Shown here one piece after another: positions 1 to 5,464 of a stretch of DNA of 5,464 bases (the stretch's first letter is position 1; each line of letters starts with the position of its first letter). The stretch is from contig JAKALI010000325.1 of assembly GCA_021813195.1 (NCBI GenBank), positions 1 to 5,464 of the forward strand, read 5' to 3'. This DNA is from Pseudomonadota bacterium (lineage in GTDB: Bacteria > Pseudomonadota > Alphaproteobacteria > Rhizobiales > Hyphomicrobiaceae). The position numbers and the translations under genes are program-made. The notes under the pieces are model-generated. The model searched no databases. It was not told the DNA's origin and saw only the letters and a program-made list of their open reading frames with translations.

Positions 1-16
1 GTGCTTGGCGGCTCAC
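1..16 (-). CDS. Possible 5' start of a RAYT-type (REP-associated tyrosine) transposase, cut by window edge
   Basis: Only five codons are visible: a GTG start at 16-14 followed by Ser-Arg-Gln-Ala, read leftwards out of the window. A purine-rich GAGGAA lies about 10-12 nt upstream and could serve as a weak ribosome binding site. Many RAYT proteins (IS200/IS605-like Y1 HUH transposases that mobilise REP palindromes) begin with a similar M-S/A-R-Q/P-A/L-R sequence, and a REP-like palindrome lies about 50 nt upstream. That combination is the whole basis of the call. No catalytic residue is visible, so this is inference; the bases could equally be untranslated sequence of another insertion element. 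Confidence 0.25.
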
Positions 17-65
17 AATTAAGAGTTTCCTCGATGGACTCCTTTATATGTCAAACTTCTGCTGC

Positions 66-86
66 CTCCCCGGCAGAGCCGGGGGG
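66..86. repeat. REP-like GC-rich palindrome
   Basis: CCCCGGC (68-74), loop AGA (75-77) and GCCGGGG (78-84) form a perfect 7-bp stem with a 3-nt loop. The stem can extend to 66/86 through a T-G wobble at 67/85. No T-tract follows on either strand, which argues against an intrinsic terminator and for a REP-type palindrome of the kind recognised by RAYT transposases. It sits just downstream of the last recognisable hsdS codons. Its copy number in the genome cannot be seen from one window. Confidence 0.55.
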
Positions 87-90
87 TCTC

Positions 91-218
91 CTTTGGTAGG
101 CTAGCCGCGCGAATGAATGGATGTCCTTCGGAACCGAACGCATCGCGGTCTTGCGGTGCTCTCCTTGACCTGCGTTTACCGCTGCGACGTCCCCTAGCTG
201 AACGTTGCGCACCCTCAT
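91..218 (-). pseudogene. hsdS: hsdS remnant: frameshifted and truncated type I specificity subunit
   Basis: The ATG (218-216) overlaps the hsdM stop as ATGA, the usual hsdM-hsdS junction, with GAAGG a few bases upstream. The first 19 codons read MRVRNVQLGDVAAVNAGQG, a typical opening of an HsdS target-recognition domain (x-x-LGDV-x-x-hydrophobic-x-x-G). From 159 leftwards a different frame continues with APQDRDAFGSEGHPFIRA followed by a Ser-Leu, matching the usual HsdS continuation (APQ-D, F..G..PF-R-G/A-S-L). The two halves join perfectly if two bases at about 160-161 are removed, where the minus strand reads GGAGAGCACC instead of GGAGCACC, so a GA/AG dinucleotide duplication is the simplest cause. 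HsdS similarity stops near 91 at the palindromic element. Only about 42 codons remain of a family normally around 400 residues. Without correction the initial frame ends at a TGA at 53-51, giving a 55-residue product. The rest of hsdS, if it exists, lies beyond the left edge. Confidence 0.75.
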
Positions 219-1936
219 AGGCCTTCAATCATTCTTGTTAGCACGGCAACATCGTCAGTCGCCGCGGCTTCCAGTTTCCACAGTCGCCCCAGCGTAACGG
301 CAGGTGTTTCATAAAATACTTCGTCTTGCTCGATCAACCGGTAGCGGCTGGCGGAGAGACCATAGTTGTAGTTCTTCACCTGATCCTTAGTTACCCAGAA
401 CTGCCGGCCGAGCTGGTTGATCTCGGTTTGCAGCGGTGTGATCTGCATCTGGAGCGTCGCGAGTTCGGCTTCGGCCCGTTCGCGCGCCGTGCGCGCGGCG
501 TCCGCTTTGCCATCATTCGCGACGACTTCCTCGAACTTGAGGCGGTGGATGATCTCGTGATGCTTCAACCGGTCGGCCTTGAGCGGGGCGATTTGCTTTT
601 GCAGCGCAGCGAGACGCTGGGCGCGCTTTTGCTGGAACTTCGCGTCCCGGCGGTGATTCCAGCAATCAAGCAGATCGGGGATGTCGTTCTCGGGCACTTT
701 CTGGCGCTTGTCGTCGAGCGAATAGCCGTCGTGCTCCATGTCGTAGAACCAGATCTTTTCCGTGGTGCCGCCCTTGGTGAAGAGCAGCACGGCGGTGGAC
801 ACGCCCGCGTACGGGCGAAATACGCCGCTGGGCATGGAGATCACGCCATCGAGCCGGTTTTGCTCGATCAGCAGCCTGCGGATTTCCGTGTGGGCCTTGC
901 TCGATCCGAACAGCACGCCATCCGGCACGATCACCGCCGCGCGCCCGCCGTTTTCGAGCAACCGCAGGAACAGGTGCAGAAACAGGATTTCGGTTTTCTT
1001 GACCTTGGCCGGCAGCGAGGGGTTGACGTCGGCGGCATCGACGGCGCCCTTGAACGGCGGGTTGGCGAGCACGACGTCGTAACACCGCTCCTCGTCGAAG
1101 GCCTTGGACAGCGTATCGCTGTAACGGAAGTTGGGTGAGGTGATGCCGTGCAGCATCAGATTCATGCTGCCGATGCGCAGCATGGTCATACCCGAATCAC
1201 TGTCGTATCCGGTAATCGCCTGGCGTTGCGCGTCTTCGGCGAACATTTCGCGCGGGAGTTTCGCGCCGGTGACACCGTGCGGGTAGCCCTCCTCGTCGTA
1301 GCTCAGGTCGCGCGGGTCGGTGTGGGTTTCGAGCAGGTGCTGCCAGGCATTGACCAGGAAGCCGCAGGTGCCGGCGGCAGGATCGCACACACGCTCGCCG
1401 GGGTGCGGGTCGACCATTTTCACCATCATGCGAATGATGTGGCGCGGCGTGCGGAACTGGCCGTTGGTGCCGGCGGTATTGAGCTTCGACAGCAGGTATT
1501 CGTAGAGATCGCCCTGCACGTCCTGGTTCTGGGCTGAAATCTGCAAGGAGTCGATGGCTTTGCACGCTTCGATCAGCAGGCTCGGCTTGTTGATTTTGAA
1601 CTCGGCGTTTTCCATCTGCGCGGCGAACGAGCCGCCCGCGCCGCCTAGGGTTTTGATGAAAGGAAATACCTCCTCCTTCACCGCCTTGAGCGCATCGCCG
1701 GCGGGCAATTGCGTCCAATACTCCCAGCGCAGTTGCTTCCTCGGAAAAGTCGGTTTGAATTTCGCTCCCCGCCGCCGGGCGGCGCGCTCGTTGTCCTGCT
1801 CCTTCTCGTCGAGCCGTTTGAGGAACAACAGGAAGCTCAGTTGCTCGATCGCGTCGAGCGGATTAGATAGCCCGCCGGACCAGAGTTTGTCCCACAGGGC
1901 ATCGACGGCGGAGCGGAGGTTGGTATCGGTGAGCAT
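215..1936 (-). CDS. hsdM: Type I restriction-modification methyltransferase subunit HsdM
   Basis: HsdM transfers a methyl group from S-adenosylmethionine to the N6 of adenine in the sequence chosen by HsdS, as part of an M2S methylase or R2M2S complex in the cytoplasm. The 573-residue product has an N-terminal helical HsdM_N-like region (about 1-130; IEQLSFLLFLKRLDE near 30-44), the family signature TNGQFRTPRHI (157-167), SAM-binding motif I DPAAGTCGF (185-193) and catalytic motif IV NPPF (292-295). A charged, heptad-like helical stretch at about 430-515 precedes the conserved C-terminal WVTKDQV...YGLSASRYR (514-533), which resembles the usual HsdM ending. The protein is somewhat longer than many HsdMs, mostly because of this coiled-coil-like part. 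The start gives the standard N-terminus (LRSAVDALWDKLW). It begins 3 nt after the vapC stop with no clear Shine-Dalgarno, suggesting translation coupled to vapC. Its stop overlaps the hsdS start. The active-site motifs are intact, but activity needs an HsdS that this locus appears to lack. Confidence 0.96.
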   Translation of the reverse strand: MLTDTNLRSAVDALWDKLWSGGLSNPLDAIEQLSFLLFLKRLDEKEQDNERAARRRGAKFKPTFPRKQLRWEYWTQLPAGDALKAVKEEVFPFIKTLGGAGGSFAAQMENAEFKINKPSLLIEACKAIDSLQISAQNQDVQGDLYEYLLSKLNTAGTNGQFRTPRHIIRMMVKMVDPHPGERVCDPAAGTCGFLVNAWQHLLETHTDPRDLSYDEEGYPHGVTGAKLPREMFAEDAQRQAITGYDSDSGMTMLRIGSMNLMLHGITSPNFRYSDTLSKAFDEERCYDVVLANPPFKGAVDAADVNPSLPAKVKKTEILFLHLFLRLLENGGRAAVIVPDGVLFGSSKAHTEIRRLLIEQNRLDGVISMPSGVFRPYAGVSTAVLLFTKGGTTEKIWFYDMEHDGYSLDDKRQKVPENDIPDLLDCWNHRRDAKFQQKRAQRLAALQKQIAPLKADRLKHHEIIHRLKFEEVVANDGKADAARTARERAEAELATLQMQITPLQTEINQLGRQFWVTKDQVKNYNYGLSASRYRLIEQDEVFYETPAVTLGRLWKLEAAATDDVAVLTRMIEGL

Positions 1937-1939
1937 CGC

Positions 1940-2347
1940 TTACAGAACTTCGACTTTCGCCGCGCGGCAGGCGGCGCGCAACTGCTTGTCCAAGGTCGCC
2001 AGCGGCAGTTTCCGGCGCTGTGCGAGATCGAGATAAGAGGCATCGTAGGTGGTCAAACCATGCTGCCCGGCAAGCACCAGGACAGCTGCAAGCGCATGAT
2101 CGGTCGCGCCGATATCGATCTCGATGGGCAGGCGCGCCAGCCGTTCGATGATCGGCTCGAGTTCGTTTTGCCGGATGCGGCGCTGGCGCAGCGCGGTGAG
2201 CAGCACGTTGCCCACTTCGAGCGGCCAGACAGGGGGCACAACGGCACCCTCCGCAACCAAGCGATCGAGAAGGCCGTCCGCGTAAGCGCTGCCCTCGTCG
2301 GGCAACACCCAGGCGAGCGCTACGGAGCAGTCCAGCACGAACGCCAT
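1940..2347 (-). CDS. vapC: VapC-type PIN-domain ribonuclease toxin
   Basis: This 135-residue protein is a PIN-domain endoribonuclease. Relatives act as toxins that cleave tRNA, rRNA or mRNA with Mg2+ when not bound by the antitoxin; the target of this one cannot be told from sequence. The four acidic positions expected of the active site are visible: D6 in FVLDCSVALAW, E44 in WPLEVGNVL, D102 in GLTTYDASYLDLA and D120 in LATLDKQL. Length is normal for the family and no residue appears lost. The ATG (2347-2345) overlaps the antitoxin stop by one base (TGATG), so translation should be coupled to vapB. The stop is only 3 nt before hsdM, placing the toxin in the same transcript as the methyltransferase gene. 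The subfamily pairs with a Phd/YefM-like antitoxin, consistent with the upstream gene. The family call is firm; toxicity here is inferred. Confidence 0.93.
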   Translation of the reverse strand: MAFVLDCSVALAWVLPDEGSAYADGLLDRLVAEGAVVPPVWPLEVGNVLLTALRQRRIRQNELEPIIERLARLPIEIDIGATDHALAAVLVLAGQHGLTTYDASYLDLAQRRKLPLATLDKQLRAACRAAKVEVL

Positions 2348-2619
2348 CAGTGGCGATGCCCCTTGTGGGCCAGCTCGCGCACGGTTTCACCCTTGCCCAG
2401 AAGATCGCGCATGTGCACCCCGCGGCCTGCCAACTCTTCCCGGAAAGAACGCAAGTCTGCGATGGCGCGCCGAATGCTTTTCTCGTCCTGCTTGCCGACG
2501 GGTCCCAGCTCGGCCACGGGGCGGCCATGTCTCGTGATCACAAAGTGTTCCCCTTTCTCCACCCGCTCGAGCAGTTTTGGCAGATGGGTCTTGGCCTCGT
2601 AGGCACCGATTTCGGACAT
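2347..2619 (-). CDS. vapB: Phd/YefM-family antitoxin (VapB partner of the PIN toxin)
   Basis: The 90-residue product starts with a Phd/YefM fold, EIGAYEAKTHLPKLLERV followed by GEHFVITRHGRPVAEL (residues 3-38), which in this family dimerises and binds operator DNA. Residues about 45-90 are charged and predicted helical or flexible (IRRAIADLRSFREELAGRG), as expected for the arm that blocks the toxin. ATG 2619-2617 is well supported by a GGAGG Shine-Dalgarno 7 nt upstream, the strongest ribosome binding site in the window. It overlaps vapC by one base. Tandem repeats and a palindrome upstream are candidate sites for autoregulation by the antitoxin or the complex. The gene symbol follows the PIN-toxin partner; by fold alone it could also be named phd or yefM-like. 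Confidence 0.92.
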   Translation of the reverse strand: MSEIGAYEAKTHLPKLLERVEKGEHFVITRHGRPVAELGPVGKQDEKSIRRAIADLRSFREELAGRGVHMRDLLGKGETVRELAHKGHRH

Positions 2620-2631
2620 GGTGCACCCTCC
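2620..2631 (-). promoter_or_regulatory. vapB ribosome binding site fused to an 8-bp palindrome
   Basis: The minus strand carries GGAGG (2631-2627) seven bases before the vapB ATG, a strong Shine-Dalgarno. It shares its last base with the perfect palindrome GGTGCACC (2627-2620), which abuts the start codon. Phd/YefM-type antitoxins bind short palindromes near their own start, so this may be an operator half, but such a short GC-rich palindrome can also occur by chance. Confidence 0.6.
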
Positions 2632-2639
2632 AAATAAAT

Positions 2640-2669
2640 CAGACTAGTGCAGACTAGCTTAGACTAACT
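2640..2669. repeat. Three tandem 10-bp repeats (AGACTA core) upstream of vapB
   Basis: On the plus strand CAGACTAGTG, CAGACTAGCT and TAGACTAACT follow one another without gaps. The invariant AGACTA cores are at 2641-2646, 2651-2656 and 2661-2666, a period of exactly 10 bases or about one helical turn. They lie 20-50 bases upstream of the vapB start and overlap the best promoter candidate. The phased arrangement is what a protein binding cooperatively on one face of the DNA would use, so an operator for the toxin-antitoxin pair is the likeliest role. The repeat is seen directly; the function is inferred. Confidence 0.7.
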
Positions 2670-2685
2670 CAGGGCTCCACGGCAA
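2656..2685 (-). promoter_or_regulatory. Candidate sigma-70-like promoter for vapBC-hsdM
   Basis: On the minus strand TTGCCG (2685-2680) is a fair -35, and TAAGCT (2661-2656) 18 bases on is a weak -10. This would start transcription near 2649, about 30 bases before vapB. The -10 falls inside the tandem repeats, so a bound repressor would block it. Matches to consensus are partial and other spacings are possible. Without such a promoter, vapBC and hsdM would depend on read-through from hsdR. Confidence 0.3.
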
Positions 2686-2715
2686 GCGATTTCACCCGGA
2701 TGGCGCAGAAATCGC
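2686..2715 (-). other. Inverted repeat (hairpin) just after hsdR
   Basis: GCGATTTC (2686-2693) and GAAATCGC (2708-2715) are perfect 8-bp inverted repeats around a 14-nt loop, 8 bases downstream of the hsdR stop. The stem can extend by GC/GC across small bulges. In the transcript it would fold between hsdR and vapB. No U-tract follows on the minus strand, so a standard intrinsic terminator is unlikely. It may protect or process the hsdR mRNA end, give partial termination, or be a protein site. Confidence 0.5.
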
Positions 2716-2723
2716 AGCGCGCC

Positions 2724-5464
2724 TCAGGCAGCCAATCGCTCGGTGAGATCGAGGATTTCGCGCACTTCGGCGGGATTGAAGTAGCGATCGACCGCATTGC
2801 GGCCGAACTGGGTCAGCGGCGGCTCGTACAGATCGGCCTCGACTAGGTGGCGCTGCTTGAAGAACAGTTCCTGCACCGCACGCAGGAAGCGGATCTGGTC
2901 GGCATTGTAGCGGTGTGCGGCGACATGCTGCTCGAATGCCCGCTGCACCACCTGGCGGTAATCGGGTATCGCGTCCAGCGTGAGCACGTGGCGCAAGAAG
3001 CCCAGAAAGTTGTCGGTCTTGAGCCCGAAGGCAATATGGATCAGCTTGGGCGAAAGATGCAGCTCGCCCTCGCCGAGCTCGCGGTGCAGCGTGCGCTCCA
3101 GATCGACGAGCTGTTCGTCGCTCAGCTCGCGGCCCTCGCGGATGGCAGCGAGCGCAGGGTGGGTCTCGACGATCTGCAGGATGCGCGCCTCGACCCGCCG
3201 CCGGTATTCCTCGACGTGGATTTGCTGGCCGCCCTCGCCGACCGAGATATAGCCGCGGGTTTCGATGAAGTCCGGCAGGTCGATGTTTAGGAAGGCGCTG
3301 GGGCGATTGCGTCGGTTTTTCATCAGCGGCGCCAGTTCGGCGATCAGACGCGTCAACTGGCCCGGCTCGGCCGAGGCGAGCGCATTCGACAGCGCGAGCT
3401 TGGCACTGGGGAAGCTCTCGACCAGTCGCTCGATTTCCGGCAGCAGGCTCACATCCTCGGCGATAGCCCGCAGCAGTTGCGGGGACGGAGAACCAGACTG
3501 CATCTGCAGTTTCAGGCGTTCGACCTTGTGAGTGAAGGTTTCGGCGGCGACATCGACCTCGGCCGCGAAACGCAGCAGCGGCCCTACCTTGAGGCGTAGG
3601 AAATCGATCTTCACCGGCGTGATCAGCGTCCAGAAGCCATCCAGCCAGGCTTGCTCGATTTCGGTCCAGACTTTGCGCACCGGAAACGAATCTTGGGGAA
3701 TGCGATCGAGCATTTCCCGCAGGTCCGACACGGTCTGCTTGAACGGCAGCGCTTCATGATCGGGCAGCAGGCCCGCGAGGATCTTGAGCCGGGTATTGAA
3801 GATCGAGACCAGCACGGGCACTTCGGAAGCGACGCGGTCGTCCGCCTGTTTGTCGAAGTCGTTCTGCCAGAAATCGATGATCTTGAATTCGATCTTGTGG
3901 CCTTCGGGCAGACGGTCGAAAAACCGGCACGCCTGGTGATTGCGCGTGCCGCGCCCGATCATCTGCCACAGTTTGATGCGCGACTGCACCGGTTTCATGA
4001 AGACGAGATTCACCGCTTCGGGTATGTCTACGCCGGTATCGAGCATATCCACCGACACCGCGATGCGCGGCAGGTCGTTCTTCCTGAACTTGGTGATCAG
4101 GCCGTCGCCATAGCTGCCGTCGCGCACGCGCTCGGTGGTCGAGGTGATGACCTGGGCCACGCCGACATGTTGGGGGTACATTTCCTCGAACACTTCGGCG
4201 ATGCGATGCGCATGCGCCTTGGTCATGGCGAACACGATCGTTTTCCCCGGGAGCTGCCCCGACTGGTCCTTGAGGCAGACTTCCATGATCTCTTCCCACT
4301 GCCGGCGCAGCGTGTCCTTGTTGCTGACTTCGATTTCGATCTCCGTGCCGGCGTAATCGATGGCGTCGGGATCGAGCCCCTGCTCGATCAGTGCATTGCG
4401 GTCTTCCTCGGTGAGATCGGCGCCCTTGATGCCTTTGCGCTGAAAGCCGGTGCGCGCCTGATATAGGCTGAAATCGACGAGGAAGCCCTCCTTGACCGCC
4501 TGCTGGTATTCATAGAGGAAGGTGGGCGTCGAACTGTCGCACTGAAACACGCGGAAGGTATCGCGATCGATGAAGTGGGCCGGCGTGGCAGTGAGACCGA
4601 TCATGCGCGCGTCGAAATATTCGATGACCTCGGTGAAGCGACGGAAGATGGAACGATGTGCCTCGTCAAAAACGATCAGGTCGAAGAACCCGGGATTGAA
4701 CTTCTGAAAACACAGGCTCAAGGTCTGCTCGGTGGCGACGAACAAGCGCTTGTCGGTATCGATCTTCCAGGTGTAGATGCGGTCGCGCGGTTCATTCGGC
4801 AGGTGCGCTTTGAAGCCGTCGGTCAGCGCCTGATCAACCAGCGCGTCGCGATCTGCGAGGAACAGCACGTTCTGCGCCTGGTTCGCGCGCAGGAACAGAT
4901 CGATCAATGCCATGGTGGTGCGCGTCTTGCCGGTGCCCGTAGCCATCACCAGCAGCGCGCGGCGCTTGTTGGCGGCGAAGGACTCGGCCACGCGGCGTAT
5001 GGCTTCATGCTGGTAGGGCCGGTCGACGATGCTGGTGTTGATGGCCACGCCTGGCAACGGCCGCGCGTTCTGCCGCAGGAACAGCAGGCGCTGCAAATCC
5101 TGCGGCGAAAAGAAGCCGGCGACCACGCGTGGATTGGCCAGGCCGACCTCCCAGAACCACGTTTGCAGGCCGTTGGTCATGAAGCCGAACGGGGCATACG
5201 GCTGGTGCTTTGCAATTTCGTTGACGTAGTGGCGCAGTTGCTCGTCGGCTTCGCGCGGGTTGCGCGAACAGCGCTTCGCCTCGACCACGGCTAGGACTTC
5301 GCCACTGGGCGCATTCAGACAGTAGTCGGTGACACCGTTCCAGGGCGCGGCGTCATAGCCATCCACGGGAATCTCGAACCCGACCAGCGCCCGGTCTTCG
5401 AGATTCCATCCCGCGACGCGCAACGACGGATCGATCAGGATGTAGCGCGCCTGCCCCTCGTTGA
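2724..5464 (-). CDS. hsdR: Type I restriction endonuclease/translocase subunit HsdR (5' partial)
   Basis: HsdR is the motor and nuclease of a type I enzyme: it pulls DNA with ATP and cuts unmodified DNA far from the target. The window shows 912 codons; the frame is still open at the right edge, and the upstream codons (NEGQARYILIDPS) match the usual HsdR N-terminus, so the true start lies a few codons outside. Counting from the first full codon, the nuclease has D46, E61-x-K63 and QxxxY (75-79). The SF2 motor follows: RPYQHEAI (148-155), Walker A ATGTGKT (174-180), DEAH (266-269), TATP (291-294), motif V around DTGVDIPE (475-482) and motif VI QMIGRGTR (500-507). The remaining part from about 560 on resembles the EcoEI-type R-subunit C-terminal domain, placing it nearer EcoAI/EcoEI-like enzymes than EcoKI. 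No catalytic motif is missing. vapB starts 104 nt downstream. It cannot act without an HsdS-containing complex, which this locus seems to have lost. Confidence 0.96.
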   Translation of the reverse strand, partial: NEGQARYILIDPSLRVAGWNLEDRALVGFEIPVDGYDAAPWNGVTDYCLNAPSGEVLAVVEAKRCSRNPREADEQLRHYVNEIAKHQPYAPFGFMTNGLQTWFWEVGLANPRVVAGFFSPQDLQRLLFLRQNARPLPGVAINTSIVDRPYQHEAIRRVAESFAANKRRALLVMATGTGKTRTTMALIDLFLRANQAQNVLFLADRDALVDQALTDGFKAHLPNEPRDRIYTWKIDTDKRLFVATEQTLSLCFQKFNPGFFDLIVFDEAHRSIFRRFTEVIEYFDARMIGLTATPAHFIDRDTFRVFQCDSSTPTFLYEYQQAVKEGFLVDFSLYQARTGFQRKGIKGADLTEEDRNALIEQGLDPDAIDYAGTEIEIEVSNKDTLRRQWEEIMEVCLKDQSGQLPGKTIVFAMTKAHAHRIAEVFEEMYPQHVGVAQVITSTTERVRDGSYGDGLITKFRKNDLPRIAVSVDMLDTGVDIPEAVNLVFMKPVQSRIKLWQMIGRGTRNHQACRFFDRLPEGHKIEFKIIDFWQNDFDKQADDRVASEVPVLVSIFNTRLKILAGLLPDHEALPFKQTVSDLREMLDRIPQDSFPVRKVWTEIEQAWLDGFWTLITPVKIDFLRLKVGPLLRFAAEVDVAAETFTHKVERLKLQMQSGSPSPQLLRAIAEDVSLLPEIERLVESFPSAKLALSNALASAEPGQLTRLIAELAPLMKNRRNRPSAFLNIDLPDFIETRGYISVGEGGQQIHVEEYRRRVEARILQIVETHPALAAIREGRELSDEQLVDLERTLHRELGEGELHLSPKLIHIAFGLKTDNFLGFLRHVLTLDAIPDYRQVVQRAFEQHVAAHRYNADQIRFLRAVQELFFKQRHLVEADLYEPPLTQFGRNAVDRYFNPAEVREILDLTERLAA

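Larger units (their letters stand above)
1..90 (-). mobile_element. Edge of a mobile or repetitive element interrupting hsdS
   Basis: Recognisable HsdS coding sequence on the minus strand ends near position 91. It is followed by a perfect GC-rich hairpin and then by less GC-rich sequence with no similarity to a specificity subunit in any frame. The layout of palindrome, about 50-nt leader and GTG-initiated reading frame fits a REP/RAYT module. The exact boundary is inferred from where the HsdS-like reading stops, and the other end lies outside the window, so target duplication and terminal repeats cannot be checked. It might instead be the flank of a different insertion sequence or a deletion junction. 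Confidence 0.45.

Noticed and set aside
21..44. Imperfect inverted repeat AAGAGT...ACTCCTT
   Set aside because: The stem is short with bulges on both sides and could easily be chance; it is not listed as a feature.
38..55. TTGACA followed by TATAAA on the minus strand as a promoter
   Set aside because: The two hexamers are directly adjacent with no 16-18 nt spacer, and no good -10 occurs at the right distance downstream.
66..86. GC-rich hairpin as a rho-independent terminator of the hsd operon
   Set aside because: Neither strand has a T-tract after the stem.
159..162. AG dinucleotide repeat as a phase-variation switch in hsdS
   Set aside because: Only two units are present, far too few for slipped-strand switching, and the gene is also interrupted downstream.
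19..228. Minus-strand 69-codon frame read as an independent small gene
   Set aside because: Its TTG start lies inside hsdM. Its middle is the shifted continuation of hsdS and its end is translated mobile-element sequence, so it is a chimera rather than a gene.
326..1138. Long plus-strand open frame antisense to hsdM (270 codons)
   Set aside because: It has no recognisable family and is explained by the codon bias of GC-rich hsdM on the other strand, whose motifs are clear.
1863..2528. Minus-strand 221-codon frame overlapping vapB and vapC
   Set aside because: Rich in Arg, Ala, Ser and Cys with no domain, and it lies wholly over two well-supported genes in another frame.
3651..5294. Plus-strand open frames of 271 and 239 codons antisense to hsdR
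   Set aside because: They mirror the helicase-coding frame; HsdR motifs on the minus strand are unambiguous and the antisense products look like unstructured shadow sequence.
5421..5423. TTG as the start codon of hsdR
   Set aside because: The frame stays open to the window edge and the 13 upstream codons match the expected HsdR N-terminus, so the start lies outside.

Overview
The window holds most of a type I restriction-modification (hsd) locus read entirely from the minus strand, with a VapBC-type toxin-antitoxin pair set between the restriction and modification genes. In transcription order (right to left) it contains hsdR (5' end cut off by the window edge), an intergenic regulatory stretch of about 100 bases, vapB, vapC, hsdM, a broken start of hsdS, and then what looks like the edge of a REP/RAYT-type mobile element. 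The DNA is GC-rich, and long spurious open frames run antisense to every real gene. Gene families, codon use and the REP-like palindrome fit a proteobacterium, perhaps beta or gamma, but nothing here fixes the taxon.

Region 2724-5464: hsdR encodes the translocase/endonuclease subunit, with a PD-(D/E)xK nuclease, an SF2 motor and an EcoEI-type C-terminal domain. All catalytic motifs looked for are intact. Region 2620-2723: an 8-bp perfect inverted repeat just after hsdR, three tandem 10-bp repeats with an AGACTA core, a possible promoter, a strong Shine-Dalgarno, and an 8-bp palindrome at the vapB start. Region 1940-2619: a Phd/YefM-like antitoxin and a PIN-domain toxin overlapping as TGATG. 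Region 215-1936: hsdM, an N6-adenine methyltransferase subunit beginning 3 nt after vapC. Region 91-218: hsdS begins with a textbook ATGA overlap but carries an apparent 2-nt insertion after 19 codons. Read across the shift it is recognisably HsdS for about 42 codons, then stops matching at a palindromic element. Region 1-90: that element, ending with what may be the first five codons of a RAYT transposase.

In an intact system HsdR, HsdM and HsdS assemble into one complex: HsdS picks the DNA target, HsdM methylates it, and HsdR translocates and cuts unmodified DNA. Here R and M look functional but the specificity gene is destroyed at its start, so this locus is predicted to be silent unless another HsdS acts in trans. 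The embedded toxin-antitoxin pair has its own apparent control region. It may stabilise the locus, or may explain why hsdR and hsdM persist beside a dead hsdS; both ideas are inference.
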